From Cyanobacteria bacterium UBA2855 (GTDB lineage: Bacteria; Cyanobacteriota; Vampirovibrionia; Gastranaerophilales; Gastranaerophilaceae), in contig DEFJ01000029.1 of the NCBI GenBank assembly GCA_002350725.1, forward strand, positions 1 to 64,000: DNA of 64,000 nucleotides. The letters are read 5' to 3'. The first letter of the stretch is position 1. Every line of letters begins with the position of its first letter. Made by a program: the position numbers and the translations under genes. Shown here piece by piece: positions 50,172 through 58,266 of this stretch. The notes beneath the pieces are model-generated. The model ran no database searches and had not been told where the DNA came from. It saw nothing but the letters and a program-made list of their open reading frames with translations.

Positions 50172-51251
50172 ATGGATAGCTTAGAGAATTTTTCAGAGGA
50201 AATTAATAAATGTTCAAAATGCGGCTTATGTCAAGCGGTATGTCCCTTATATAAGCTTACCGGTAATGATTGTGCCGTTTCTAAAGGAAAATTTGTTATG
50301 CTTAATGGGGTTGTAAAAGGCGATTTGCAGCTGAATAAGAATATAAATAAGTATCTTGAGATGTGCTTAAAATGCGGAAAATGTTCTGAGTTTTGTCCGA
50401 GTGGAATTGATGTATGCAGAATATTTTCTTCCGCAAAACACGATTATTTAAAAAATCATTTTGAAGGTAGAGTAGTTCAATTGCTGTTTTCAAAGTTTAC
50501 GTTTGATTTTTTCCTAAGATTTTTTGAAATAATTCAAAGAAAAAATCAAGTTTTATCAAAATCGAATACTCAAAAAAGTTTGTTATATTTTAGAGGCTGC
50601 GCTGATAAAATAAATCCTGCAGAAGAAAATGCTTTCAAAAATATTTTATCAGGTTTGCAATATAATGTAGAAAATTCTGACTTTAAGTGTTGCGGTGTGC
50701 CTTTTGTATCTTCCGGATACCTTGAAAAGGCAGAAGATGTAAAGATGCATAATACAATGTTAATAAATTCTTCCGATTGTGATTGTGTTGTTACTTCTTG
50801 TGCAAGCTGTAAGCATTCGCTTGAAAAATACGAAACTCTGAATAAGCGGGTTTTGTCTTTTGTTGAATTTTTTGCTGAGGAAAATATAAAATTCAAATTT
50901 GATAAAAAGTATCGAGTTACTTTTCATAAACCTTGTCATATGAAAAATTATGATGCTGTAAAAAAAGTTTTATCAAATTGCGAAAATATTGAATATATTG
51001 AGATGGATGGATATGATGAGTGCTGTGGTTTTGCCGGTCAGTTTGCCATAACAAACCATTCTTTATCTGAGGCTTTGTCAAAACAAAAAATAGAAAAGGC
51101 TCTGTCTGTAAATCCGGATATTATTTTAACAGAATGTCCCGCTTGTATATTAGGATTAAAGCAAGGATTGCTTGCTTGTAAGAAAATAACTGCTGCCCCA
51201 AAAATTTTAAACATAGCGTCGTTTTTGAGCATGGCAGATATAAAAAAATAA
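50172..51251 (+). CDS. (Fe-S)-binding CCG-domain oxidoreductase subunit, GlcF/HdrD-like
   Basis: The 359-residue protein has two ferredoxin-type 4Fe-4S motifs (Cys14, 17, 20, 24 and Cys65, 68, 71, 75) followed by two CCG domains (CCGVPFVSSGY near 172 and CCGFAGQF near 282, with further Cys in SCASCKH and TECPACILG). This is the architecture of glycolate oxidase GlcF, LutA-type and heterodisulfide reductase-like subunits. No FAD-linked GlcD-like dehydrogenase is adjacent, so its partner and substrate are unknown. The mRNA appears leaderless. Confidence 0.85.
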   Translation: MDSLENFSEEINKCSKCGLCQAVCPLYKLTGNDCAVSKGKFVMLNGVVKGDLQLNKNINKYLEMCLKCGKCSEFCPSGIDVCRIFSSAKHDYLKNHFEGRVVQLLFSKFTFDFFLRFFEIIQRKNQVLSKSNTQKSLLYFRGCADKINPAEENAFKNILSGLQYNVENSDFKCCGVPFVSSGYLEKAEDVKMHNTMLINSSDCDCVVTSCASCKHSLEKYETLNKRVLSFVEFFAEENIKFKFDKKYRVTFHKPCHMKNYDAVKKVLSNCENIEYIEMDGYDECCGFAGQFAITNHSLSEALSKQKIEKALSVNPDIILTECPACILGLKQGLLACKKITAAPKILNIASFLSMADIKK

Positions 51252-51277
51252 GATGAGTTTTTACTCATTTTATTTTT
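51245..51277. terminator. Bidirectional terminator
   Basis: AAAATAAGATGAGT pairs with ACTCATTTTATTTT (one G-T pair) around TTTT. It overlaps the stop codon of the Fe-S gene and also gives a U tract for the exbD operon on the minus strand. Confidence 0.85.
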
Positions 51278-51300
51278 CGTGATTAAAACTATGTATAATT

Positions 51301-51696
51301 TTACATTTCAGTTACCGAAATACTTGTAATGCCTGAATTTCTTGCGCAATCCATCACTTTTACAATTGCTCCGTGTGTCGCATCTCCGTCTGTTTCTATC
51401 ATCATTCCGTCAGGATAATTTTGTGCTTGCGATTTTAAATAGCTTTGTAAATCTTCAGCAGCAATCTCTTCTCCATCAATGTAGTATTTGTTGTCTTCTG
51501 TTACATTGACTGTTAAAATTTTAGATTCCTGATTTGTAAGATGTTCCTGTTCGACATTTTCAGGGACGGTAAGATTCAACCCTTGTTGATCTAATAACGG
51601 TGCAATTACCATCATTATAATAAGTAGTACAAGAAAAATATCCGTTAGCGGTGTAATATTAATTTCGTTAAAAGTTTTTCTTTCTCTATCTGACAT
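51301..51696 (-). CDS. exbD: ExbD/TolR-family protein, second copy
   Basis: The 131-residue protein has a short cytoplasmic N-terminus, one helix (about 18-38) with the conserved INITPLTDIFLVLLIIMMV containing the proton-coupling Asp, and a periplasmic domain. The start at 51696 is chosen because MSDRERKTFNEINITPL is the normal ExbD N-terminus and GGGGG lies upstream. It is 4 nt after the first exbD copy, with which it shares the DIFLVLLIIMMVIAP core. Two ExbD types in one motor suggest a heteromeric complex. Confidence 0.9.
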   Translation of the reverse strand: MSDRERKTFNEINITPLTDIFLVLLIIMMVIAPLLDQQGLNLTVPENVEQEHLTNQESKILTVNVTEDNKYYIDGEEIAAEDLQSYLKSQAQNYPDGMMIETDGDATHGAIVKVMDCARNSGITSISVTEM

Positions 51697-51700
51697 TTTT

Positions 51701-52168
51701 CTATGCCCCCTCATCAACATAATCTTCGTTATTATTATTTTCCAAAGATTCTTGTTCTTTCTTACTAAGTGGTTCTCCTGCAACTACAAGCTTTTTAAAT
51801 TCTGCATCCTGCGCAGCATTCATAACTTTTAATATTTCTGAACTCTTTACTGTTTCATCAGCTTTCACTACAACATCAGGACTTTCTAAAGTTGGTTTAA
51901 GGGCAATAAGTTCATCAGTTAATGCTTCAGGTTGAATTTGTTTGCCATTTATAAACATCAAACCTTCTTTTGTTATCGAAACTGTCGCATTGTGCTGTTC
52001 AATCGCAACCCCGCTGTTTATTTCCGGTACTTGTACCGCATTATCCATGGATTGGAATGAAGGCGCAATTACCATCATTATAATTAACAGTACAAGAAAG
52101 ATATCTGTTAACGGCGTTATATTGATTTCAGTAAATATTTTATTACCTGCTTTTCTACCGAATGCCAT
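51701..52168 (-). CDS. exbD: ExbD/TolR-family protein, first copy
   Basis: The 155-residue protein starts MAFGRKAGNKIFTEINITPL and has the same single helix with the Asp-containing DIFLVLLIIMMVIAP. The periplasmic part and the acidic C-terminal tail (NNNEDYVDEGA) differ from the second copy. With ExbB it should form a proton-driven motor that energises a TonB or TolA-like arm. The gene sits 18 nt after exbB. Confidence 0.9.
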   Translation of the reverse strand: MAFGRKAGNKIFTEINITPLTDIFLVLLIIMMVIAPSFQSMDNAVQVPEINSGVAIEQHNATVSITKEGLMFINGKQIQPEALTDELIALKPTLESPDVVVKADETVKSSEILKVMNAAQDAEFKKLVVAGEPLSKKEQESLENNNNEDYVDEGA

Positions 52169-52186
52169 TTTATATTGACCTCTTTT

Positions 52187-52846
52187 CTATTTTATGCTTG
52201 AAGTTGAAGATGCTGTTGATACAGGTGCAGAAACATCGTCTTCAGAATCTACAAAGCTTAAGAATAATAACTTAATTAATTGGAAATCGTCTTCATAATG
52301 CTTTACTACGGATTGGAATGTATTAAATGCAATAACTGCAATAATAGCAACTGCCAAACCAAAAGCGGTAGCAATCAATGCGGAACCTATACCTGAAGCT
52401 ACTGCAGCGGCTTGGTTTCCTGCCTTCGCCATAACATCAAACGTAAGCAAAATTCTGAATACTGTACCAAACAAACCTAAAAACGGAGCAACACCACCAA
52501 TTGTACCTAGGATTGTAAGGTGTTTTTCCAATTTTCTTATAGCAAGTGATGCCGAAATATCAAAAGAACGAGCAAAACCCTCTCTTTGATCAGAGAATAT
52601 TCTTGCAGCTTCTTCGATAACTTCACCAACAACACCACCGCACTGAACTGCAAGATTTTGAACGCCTTGAAGATTGTTTCTTGCTAATTCCTTTTGTATT
52701 CTCGGTATTAATACTTGAATATCGCGTTTATTTTTGTTGTAAACGGACATTCTTTGCAGTACAACTTGTACAACTAAAATTGCGCAAATAAGAATCGGTA
52801 ATAGTACAAACCAATCCATTTTAATTGAATTCCATAAAAGTTCCAT
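52187..52846 (-). CDS. exbB: ExbB/TolQ/MotA-family proton channel protein
   Basis: The 219-residue protein has three helices (about 10-30, 105-130, 145-175) and the family motif GTIGGVAPFLGLFGTVFRIL with AVASGIGSALIATAFGLAVAI. It forms the stator channel of ExbBD or TolQR motors. The order tonB-exbB-exbD-exbD on one strand fits one operon, with 37 nt between tonB and exbB. Confidence 0.92.
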   Translation of the reverse strand: MELLWNSIKMDWFVLLPILICAILVVQVVLQRMSVYNKNKRDIQVLIPRIQKELARNNLQGVQNLAVQCGGVVGEVIEEAARIFSDQREGFARSFDISASLAIRKLEKHLTILGTIGGVAPFLGLFGTVFRILLTFDVMAKAGNQAAAVASGIGSALIATAFGLAVAIIAVIAFNTFQSVVKHYEDDFQLIKLLFLSFVDSEDDVSAPVSTASSTSSIK

Positions 52847-52883
52847 AGTTTTAATCCTCTTATTTTCTCTTATACATTATCTT

Positions 52884-54095
52884 TTAATATTTTGTAGCAC
52901 CAAATACATTGTAATCAAATGTAAACAATATATCTATGCTGCCTTGTTTGTATTCAGCCGGTAACGGCTTGAACGGTGCAGTAAGTTTTACTGCATCAAG
53001 TGCTGCCTGATCGGCACTTGGTAGTCCTGATGATTTGTGTACACTGCATTTTAACAATCTGCCATCTTTTGCAATCGTAAATGCTAAAACTACACGTTTA
53101 CTTTCATTTCCCTTCGGAGGATTCCAGTTCATTTTAATACGACGCTGTAAATCTCTCATATAAGGTCCGAAATCAGGTTCTTTAATTGCATCAATTCCCG
53201 GTCTGCCTCCAGGATTGCCGGGTCCCGGATTTCCAACTCCTGAACCACCTCCGCCGGAGCCAAGTTTTGTTCCTGAGCCGCCAGTACCTCTGCCTGATGG
53301 TGATAAACTAGGTGCAGGGGTAAATTTACCGCGACCTGTCCCTGATGAAGAACCACCTGTTTTGGAACCTCCATTTGCTGCGGTTCCTGAGCCGCTAACA
53401 GGACCTGTTGCATACGAACCGCTTTTGGTTCCGCCTGATGGTACAGGGATTTGGAACGAAGAAGAAGGTTTTGTTGTAGCCTTCGGAGTTGTTGGCGGTT
53501 TAAGTGATGGCCTTGCTGTAGGCGGATTTGGCTTAGCCGGTTGTGCTGCTTTTGGTGCCGGTGCTTCCGTTACATTTGGTTTTGGTACAGCTTTTGTAAT
53601 TCTATCCAATATAGACGGAGTCTTTTGAGTTTTTGGTGATTGCTTCGGCTGCGGGACTTGCGGAGTTTTTGAATTTCTCTGCTGAGGTGCTGCCGGAGCT
53701 TGTTTCGGCGTTATTGGAGACGGCGCTGATGATGGCATTGAAACCTTTCTTGTCGGGTCATGTTGCCCCCCGGCTCTTGAATTTCTATCTGCACGATATG
53801 GAGTATGCTTGTTTATTGGAGTATCTTCCTTATCGACAAGTACAAATTCTATATCATTCATTTTAGGTTTTGGTCTTTGCGCCAGCGGAACAATTATTCC
53901 TAGCCATAGCAAAACGACACTTAACAACCAGGCCAAAAGAGCTGTTGAAATATGAATTATTACGGAAAGGACAAATGCCTTTTCCATTGACATACTGTCT
54001 CTGTCTTCACGAACAACCGCCGGCAGAGAAAATCCTCTATTATCGGCCAGTTCTTGCTCCTCTTCAATATTGTCTTTATAATTTAAAATTGACAT
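52884..54095 (-). CDS. TonB/TolA-like energy transducer
   Basis: The 403-residue protein has a cytoplasmic N-terminus, one helix (about 42-68), a long Pro/Lys/Ala then Ser/Gly-rich spacer (about 75-305) and a C-terminal TonB domain (about 315-395: RRIKMNWNPP, VVLAFTIAKDGRLL, AALDAVKLTAPFKPLP). The spacer is long enough to cross a wide periplasm. The SSG/GGSGTKLGSGGGG part is unusual; TonB spacers are normally Pro-rich throughout. It is the first gene of the exb operon. Confidence 0.88.
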   Translation of the reverse strand: MSILNYKDNIEEEQELADNRGFSLPAVVREDRDSMSMEKAFVLSVIIHISTALLAWLLSVVLLWLGIIVPLAQRPKPKMNDIEFVLVDKEDTPINKHTPYRADRNSRAGGQHDPTRKVSMPSSAPSPITPKQAPAAPQQRNSKTPQVPQPKQSPKTQKTPSILDRITKAVPKPNVTEAPAPKAAQPAKPNPPTARPSLKPPTTPKATTKPSSSFQIPVPSGGTKSGSYATGPVSGSGTAANGGSKTGGSSSGTGRGKFTPAPSLSPSGRGTGGSGTKLGSGGGGSGVGNPGPGNPGGRPGIDAIKEPDFGPYMRDLQRRIKMNWNPPKGNESKRVVLAFTIAKDGRLLKCSVHKSSGLPSADQAALDAVKLTAPFKPLPAEYKQGSIDILFTFDYNVFGATKY

Positions 54096-54181
54096 TATAT
54101 TTCCCTATCAACTTATCCCTTATTAACTTAATTAAATTTTATTTAAAAGTTAAAATAAAATTATTACCCAAGAGTGTATTT

Positions 54182-54688
54182 TTAGTAACTATATGTCGCA
54201 GGATTTACCGTAATAGGTTGGGTAAGTACCAAATCATATACTGCGTTTACCGGAATTTCAGCTTCAGCTGTCGAGGAAGCTTTTCTTGAAACTCCGAGGA
54301 TTCTTCCTGTTTGGTCTTTTGTTTTAATTATTGCTGAAACAGGAACTCGTATTCCTTCAGGTGTTACTATTTGGGTAAATCTTACATCTATGAATCCCGG
54401 ATTATTTGCAACAGCTTTTTTTGCTTCTAATGCAGTCCCATACACAACACTTGTGAATGGCGCTATAACTTTTCCTTTGCATTCAAAATCATTTGCCAAA
54501 ACTGCTGTTATAGGTTGTCCTAAATACACGGTGTCTGATGAAACAGGAGATGTAATTACAACCCTAACCGTTTGCCCAGCAGGTACAGTAATAACTGCTG
54601 ACTTTGCTGTTTCTGCAAAAGAAGGTAAACATAAACTGATTATTGATAATGCAGTAAGTGCTATACCTGATATAAAGCGTTTGCACAT
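54182..54688 (-). CDS. Exported small beta-domain protein A
   Basis: The 168-residue protein has a signal peptide (about 1-26, ending SFA). The mature part is beta-rich: GQTVRVVITSPVSSDTVYLG, a KVIAPFTSVVYGTA segment, IVTPEGIRVPVSA and a final DLVLTQPITVNP. The same pattern (entry strand, IP/AP-x-T/S-x-x-x-G-x-V, then P-[ED/N]-G-x-x-[VM]) is in the neighbour at 54768 and in the SLH protein at 259. It is reminiscent of small VirB10/TraB-like beta domains, but the assignment is tentative. The start at 54688 is chosen for the signal peptide and GGAAGGA. Confidence 0.65.
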   Translation of the reverse strand: MCKRFISGIALTALSIISLCLPSFAETAKSAVITVPAGQTVRVVITSPVSSDTVYLGQPITAVLANDFECKGKVIAPFTSVVYGTALEAKKAVANNPGFIDVRFTQIVTPEGIRVPVSAIIKTKDQTGRILGVSRKASSTAEAEIPVNAVYDLVLTQPITVNPATYSY

Positions 54689-54767
54689 ATAACAATCCTT
54701 CCCTGTGTAATACACATAGTTTTCATTACTCTCTTATTATACATTGTATTAAGTTTAAAAGGATTTG

Positions 54768-55367
54768 TCAATTCGTTAAGGTATGTGTAATTGTAACCGG
54801 CTCGGTTAGTACAATAATTTTATCTTCACCTGAGGTAATAACCGCATGTGACCCTTTCTGTCTTTGTCGTGCAGGCCTTACTTGTAATGAAATCTGGCTG
54901 AATCTTAGCATACTTTGATAATGCGGCATTTTTTTCCATTCTGCAGGTGCCGTCATTTCTCCTCCAATTATATTTTTATTGTCAGAATAAATATAGCCGT
55001 TTACATTCATTTCATATCCGTCTGGAAGTACCATTTTTGTTATCTTAACTTTGAAGGAAGCATTTGTCCCAACGATAGGGTCATGAACATCTTCTACATA
55101 CCCGACAAACATTGTGCTTTCAGGTATTACATTCGTGTCCCCTATATAGTAATCATTTGTTGTAATAAAGTATGCTTTGTAACCGTTTTGGCAATATTGC
55201 GTGGAGATTTCCTGCGCACTTTCTACAGATACAAATGTTCCTGCAGGTAATTCAATTCCGTTATAATCTCTCACGTCAAGATGGAGATTTTCAAGCTCCT
55301 GTGAAATTCCGGGGGCTATAGAAATCATAAACATACCAAAAATTAATGCTGTTAAAATCCTTTTCAT
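54768..55367 (-). CDS. Exported small beta-domain protein B
   Basis: The 199-residue protein has a signal peptide (about 1-20) and a beta-rich mature part with ELPAGTFVSVES, NVIPESTMFVGYVEDV, VLPDGYEMNVNGYI and a last strand KIIVLTEPVTITHTL that mirrors LVLTQPITV in protein A. The insertion after NVNGYI is polar and contains RPARQRQKGSH. The promoter is TATAAT 7 nt before the ATG with TTGATT 16 nt upstream of it, so a leaderless mRNA is expected. The pair likely acts in the envelope with the TonB system next door. Confidence 0.65.
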   Translation of the reverse strand: MKRILTALIFGMFMISIAPGISQELENLHLDVRDYNGIELPAGTFVSVESAQEISTQYCQNGYKAYFITTNDYYIGDTNVIPESTMFVGYVEDVHDPIVGTNASFKVKITKMVLPDGYEMNVNGYIYSDNKNIIGGEMTAPAEWKKMPHYQSMLRFSQISLQVRPARQRQKGSHAVITSGEDKIIVLTEPVTITHTLTN

Positions 55368-55374
55368 ACAGTGT

Positions 55375-55402
55375 ATTATAACAGTTTTTTGAAAGAAATC
55401 AA
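55375..55402 (-). promoter_or_regulatory. Promoter of exported protein B, leaderless arrangement
   Basis: On the minus strand TTGATT (55397-55402), 16-nt spacer, TATAAT (55375-55380), then 7 nt to the ATG at 55367. Confidence 0.65.
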
Positions 55403-55429
55403 TCCTCTTTAATATTGAAAACTTTTAAA

Positions 55430-56497
55430 TTACTCCTTAATGTAGGCTGATATTGGTAAACCGGTAGTGTTTGATTTTTTGGAATGAATGCCGAAAAGGT
55501 TTAAAAATCTTTCTTTGCGAGCAACCCAAATTTCTTTGTCAATAATTTTTAGAAGGCGTTTAATAGTATCGATGCATAAACCTTGAACTGATATCTCGTT
55601 ATAATTTTTTGTACCATATCTTTCTACTATTTCGGATGTTTTGTAGGCTCTGTATTCAAAGGATAATCTTTTTTTAGAAAGTTTTAGCTCTTTTATGGCA
55701 TCTTTATTTTTAGGATTAATACTGTGGCGTAAAATAGCTCTTATATATGCATCTACACGTTTTGAGTTGCTTAGTCCCTTATAGCTGGCCCCTCCGTAAA
55801 ACTTTAAAATCCCATCAGGAGTATTAGATGTATTAGGAATGTATGTTGACTGTTGTAGGTTTATATCTTTTAAACCAAACCTTTCAACCAAATTTTCATG
55901 TACAATTATGTATTTGGGTTCTTCATTCGAGGTTTTACTTTTGTGTATTCTTTTTAGAAGTTTACCTAATGTTGATTTTTTAAATAGATAATTTTTTATT
56001 TTTCTTTTTGTATAATATGTTGAATAATTGTAATCCAAAAAATGATTAAATTCGTGGCAAAATACTTTTAATCGATTTAAATCTTTTAAATTTCCTTCAT
56101 CTTTTAAATATATTGTGCCGCCTTTTAATCCGGGGGCATATGGAAAGAATATTCCTTTGCATTTTACCTCTGCTTCAATTATATTTTTAGGATAATTTAA
56201 AGACTTAAGATAACTCCTAAGTTTGTCTTCTCCGATAATAATATTAAGCTTTTTGTCGGAACAATGGTTCCAACGCATTTTACTTGCGATTTCCGAATAC
56301 ACACTAATTTTCATGCCCGGACAATATTTTTTCATGCAATAAAACAACAAGTTATCATCAAGCGATTGACCTTTACAAGAATCTAAAACTTCTTGTCCCA
56401 GTCTGACAGCCAGTTCGGAATTTTGTTTTGTCGTATTATAACCGCATATATTATACAAGCGTGATGCAGTCAGATTTATCATACTTTGACTCTTCAT
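55430..56497 (-). CDS. Putative HExxH zinc metalloprotease-like protein
   Basis: The 355-residue protein is not from a family I can name. It contains VFCHEFNHFLDYN, an HExxH zinc motif at residues about 148-152, and further down FEYRAYKTSEIVE (about 285), which could supply a third Glu ligand as in gluzincins. There is no signal peptide or membrane helix, so it may act in the cytoplasm or be exported by another route. The C-terminal region is basic. I chose the ATG at 56497, which follows GGAAGG; upstream sequence runs into the tdk terminator. Confidence 0.6.
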   Translation of the reverse strand: MKSQSMINLTASRLYNICGYNTTKQNSELAVRLGQEVLDSCKGQSLDDNLLFYCMKKYCPGMKISVYSEIASKMRWNHCSDKKLNIIIGEDKLRSYLKSLNYPKNIIEAEVKCKGIFFPYAPGLKGGTIYLKDEGNLKDLNRLKVFCHEFNHFLDYNYSTYYTKRKIKNYLFKKSTLGKLLKRIHKSKTSNEEPKYIIVHENLVERFGLKDINLQQSTYIPNTSNTPDGILKFYGGASYKGLSNSKRVDAYIRAILRHSINPKNKDAIKELKLSKKRLSFEYRAYKTSEIVERYGTKNYNEISVQGLCIDTIKRLLKIIDKEIWVARKERFLNLFGIHSKKSNTTGLPISAYIKE

Positions 56498-56514
56498 TGT
56501 AATAAACCTTCCAC

Positions 56515-56555
56515 ATAAATAAAAGCAAAACACATACAATTTTGCTTTTATTTAT
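56515..56555 (-). terminator. Intrinsic terminator of tdk
   Basis: A 16-bp A/T-rich stem (ATAAATAAAAGCAAAA with TTTTGCTTTTATTTAT) and a 9-nt loop. It lies 37 nt past tdk and only 18 nt before the protease-like start codon. Confidence 0.75.
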
Positions 56556-56591
56556 GGTTTGTTTAAAAATTCTTAATAAACGGCAGAAGAT

Positions 56592-57215
56592 TTATTTAAA
56601 ACAAAACGGTAAAATTTTTACATTTGATTTTTTAGGTTTGTCTTTATTTGCGTCAGGTAATTCATAGCATTTGATGCATCTTGCTTCATACGTTTCATCT
56701 CCGCCTATCATAATCAGAGGTGAATTTTTATCGGCAGGCTGCCCATCAATTAATCTTTGCGTTCTTGTAGCATGTTCGCATCCGCATTTCATGCAAACAG
56801 CATGTAATTTATCAACCGTTGTTGCTATGCACATTAATTCAGGCATGCTGCCAAACGGTTCAGCTTTAAAATCCAACTCCAAGCCTGTCCCAATAACCTT
56901 TTTGCCGTCTGACATTAATTTTGAAATAACTTTTACTATATTTGAATCAAAAAATTGTAATTCATCAATTGCGACCACTTCATCATCAGGCTTTACTACA
57001 GAAAAGATTTGAATTGCATGTTTAACTTTTATTGCATCAAGCCATAATCCGTTGCGAGATTCAATATAGTCACCTTTTGCTCTTGTATCTATATCCGGAG
57101 AAATTACTTTTACTTTTTTCTTAGCGATTATGCAACGTCTAATTCGTCTTAATAGTTCTTCTGTTTTACCGCAGCTCATAGGACCTGTGATTAATTCAAA
57201 ACTATACCCTTCCAT
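56592..57215 (-). CDS. tdk: Thymidine kinase (type II)
   Basis: The 207-residue enzyme salvages thymidine to dTMP. It has Walker A TGPMSCGKT (about 9-17), the DEVVAIDELQFFD Walker B region (about 80), the lasso-type zinc site (CMKCGC near 142 and ARCIKCYELP near 180) and the thymidine-binding YEARC. The ATG at 57215 is preceded by GGAGG; eight additional upstream residues from an in-frame ATG are not family-like. Confidence 0.93.
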   Translation of the reverse strand: MEGYSFELITGPMSCGKTEELLRRIRRCIIAKKKVKVISPDIDTRAKGDYIESRNGLWLDAIKVKHAIQIFSVVKPDDEVVAIDELQFFDSNIVKVISKLMSDGKKVIGTGLELDFKAEPFGSMPELMCIATTVDKLHAVCMKCGCEHATRTQRLIDGQPADKNSPLIMIGGDETYEARCIKCYELPDANKDKPKKSNVKILPFCFK

Positions 57216-57283
57216 TATTCCTCCACATATAAAATACATTTTACAGACATGCTCTATTATAAAACTTCAAAATATTTTTTCAT

Positions 57284-57310
57284 AATAAGTAACAAAAATG
57301 TTACCTTATT
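57284..57310. promoter_or_regulatory. Palindrome between tdk and the TrmB-like gene
   Basis: AATAAG-TAACA and TGTTACCTTATT form an inverted repeat with one unmatched base and an AAAA centre. It lies between two divergent genes, about 23 nt upstream of the -35 box of the regulator gene, and is a candidate autoregulatory operator. Confidence 0.45.
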
Positions 57311-57332
57311 TTTGATGAATATTTTCCAAATA

Positions 57333-57361
57333 TTGCCCAAACTCACTAAATTTGCTAAAAT
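57333..57361 (+). promoter_or_regulatory. Promoter of the TrmB-like gene, leaderless arrangement
   Basis: TTGCCC (57333-57338), 17-nt spacer, extended -10 TGC-TAAAAT (57353-57361), then 6 nt to the ATG at 57368. No ribosome binding site. Confidence 0.7.
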
Positions 57362-57367
57362 CGAAAT

Positions 57368-58186
57368 ATGGATCAGCTTGTTGAAAAACTAAAAGATATA
57401 GGTTTGAATTCATATGAAGCTAAAGTGTATTTGGCTCTTTTGAAAAAATATCCTGCAACGGGTTACGAAGTTTCAAAACTTGCAGATATTCCTCAAGCAA
57501 GGGCATATGATACATTAAAGGCGCTGGAAAATGATTTTGTAGTAATTTCATCTCCGACAAAACCGATTACTTATACTCCGATAAAGCCGTCTGAGCTTAC
57601 GAAACGTTATAGAAGAAAAATTACGAATACACTCGATTATCTTGATAAAAAATTACCTAATGTGAAGGAAAATTATACCGAACCGGTAATGAATATTGAG
57701 GGATTGCATTCAGTTGTTTCGAAAGTTTTAGATGTTATAAAAAACGCAAAAAAAGAACTTTTTATTGCTGTATGGAGTCAGGATTTCAAATATTTTGAAG
57801 CTGAGTTGTTTGAGGCATACAACAGGGGGGTTGAAGTAAAAATTGTCGGTTATGACAGTTTTATGTGTAATTTTGGGACAGTATCAAGACATGTTACCGG
57901 CAAATATATTATTCCCACACTTGGCGGGAGAATGATTTTTGTGGCATCTGACAATACAGAAGGTGCTTTTGGTAAAATAGAAACAGGAAGCAAGGCAGAA
58001 GAACCTAATGTCGTTTGGACAAAAAATACCGATATCGTATTTTTAATAAAAGCCTTTATTGTTCAAGATATGTATATAACAGATATTGCAGAACAGTTCC
58101 CGGAACAGTTAAAATATTTCTATGGCGTAGGTTTAAAGAAATTAAAAGACAAAGTTCTTATGGGAACGGAATTTTATAGACAATAA
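57368..58186 (+). CDS. TrmB-family transcriptional regulator
   Basis: The 272-residue protein has an N-terminal winged helix (about 5-75: GLNSYEAKVYLALLKKYPAT, ARAYDTLKALE) typical of TrmB sugar-sensing regulators and a C-terminal half (about 105-270) like the effector/phospholipase-D-like region (AKKELFIAVWSQDF). TrmB proteins are mainly archaeal and control sugar uptake and glycolysis. The gene lies 80 nt upstream of tpiA on the same strand, so control of tpiA or glycolysis is plausible but not shown. Confidence 0.85.
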   Translation: MDQLVEKLKDIGLNSYEAKVYLALLKKYPATGYEVSKLADIPQARAYDTLKALENDFVVISSPTKPITYTPIKPSELTKRYRRKITNTLDYLDKKLPNVKENYTEPVMNIEGLHSVVSKVLDVIKNAKKELFIAVWSQDFKYFEAELFEAYNRGVEVKIVGYDSFMCNFGTVSRHVTGKYIIPTLGGRMIFVASDNTEGAFGKIETGSKAEEPNVVWTKNTDIVFLIKAFIVQDMYITDIAEQFPEQLKYFYGVGLKKLKDKVLMGTEFYRQ

Positions 58187-58199
58187 CCCCTCTATCTCA

Positions 58200-58228
58200 T
58201 TGCATGTGAAATTTTTTCAATATATAAT
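58200..58228 (+). promoter_or_regulatory. Promoter of tpiA
   Basis: TTGCAT (58200-58205), 17-nt spacer, TATAAT (58223-58228). The start near 58235 gives a leader of about 32 nt with AAGGAG 8 nt before the ATG. Confidence 0.85.
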
Positions 58229-58266
58229 ACATGTGACTTTGTGACTAAAAATAAGGAGAATAAAAC

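Noticed and set aside
53215..53628. 137-codon Pro/Gly-rich frame on the + strand
   Set aside because: It is the antisense of the TonB spacer; repeated Gly/Pro codons keep the reverse frame open.
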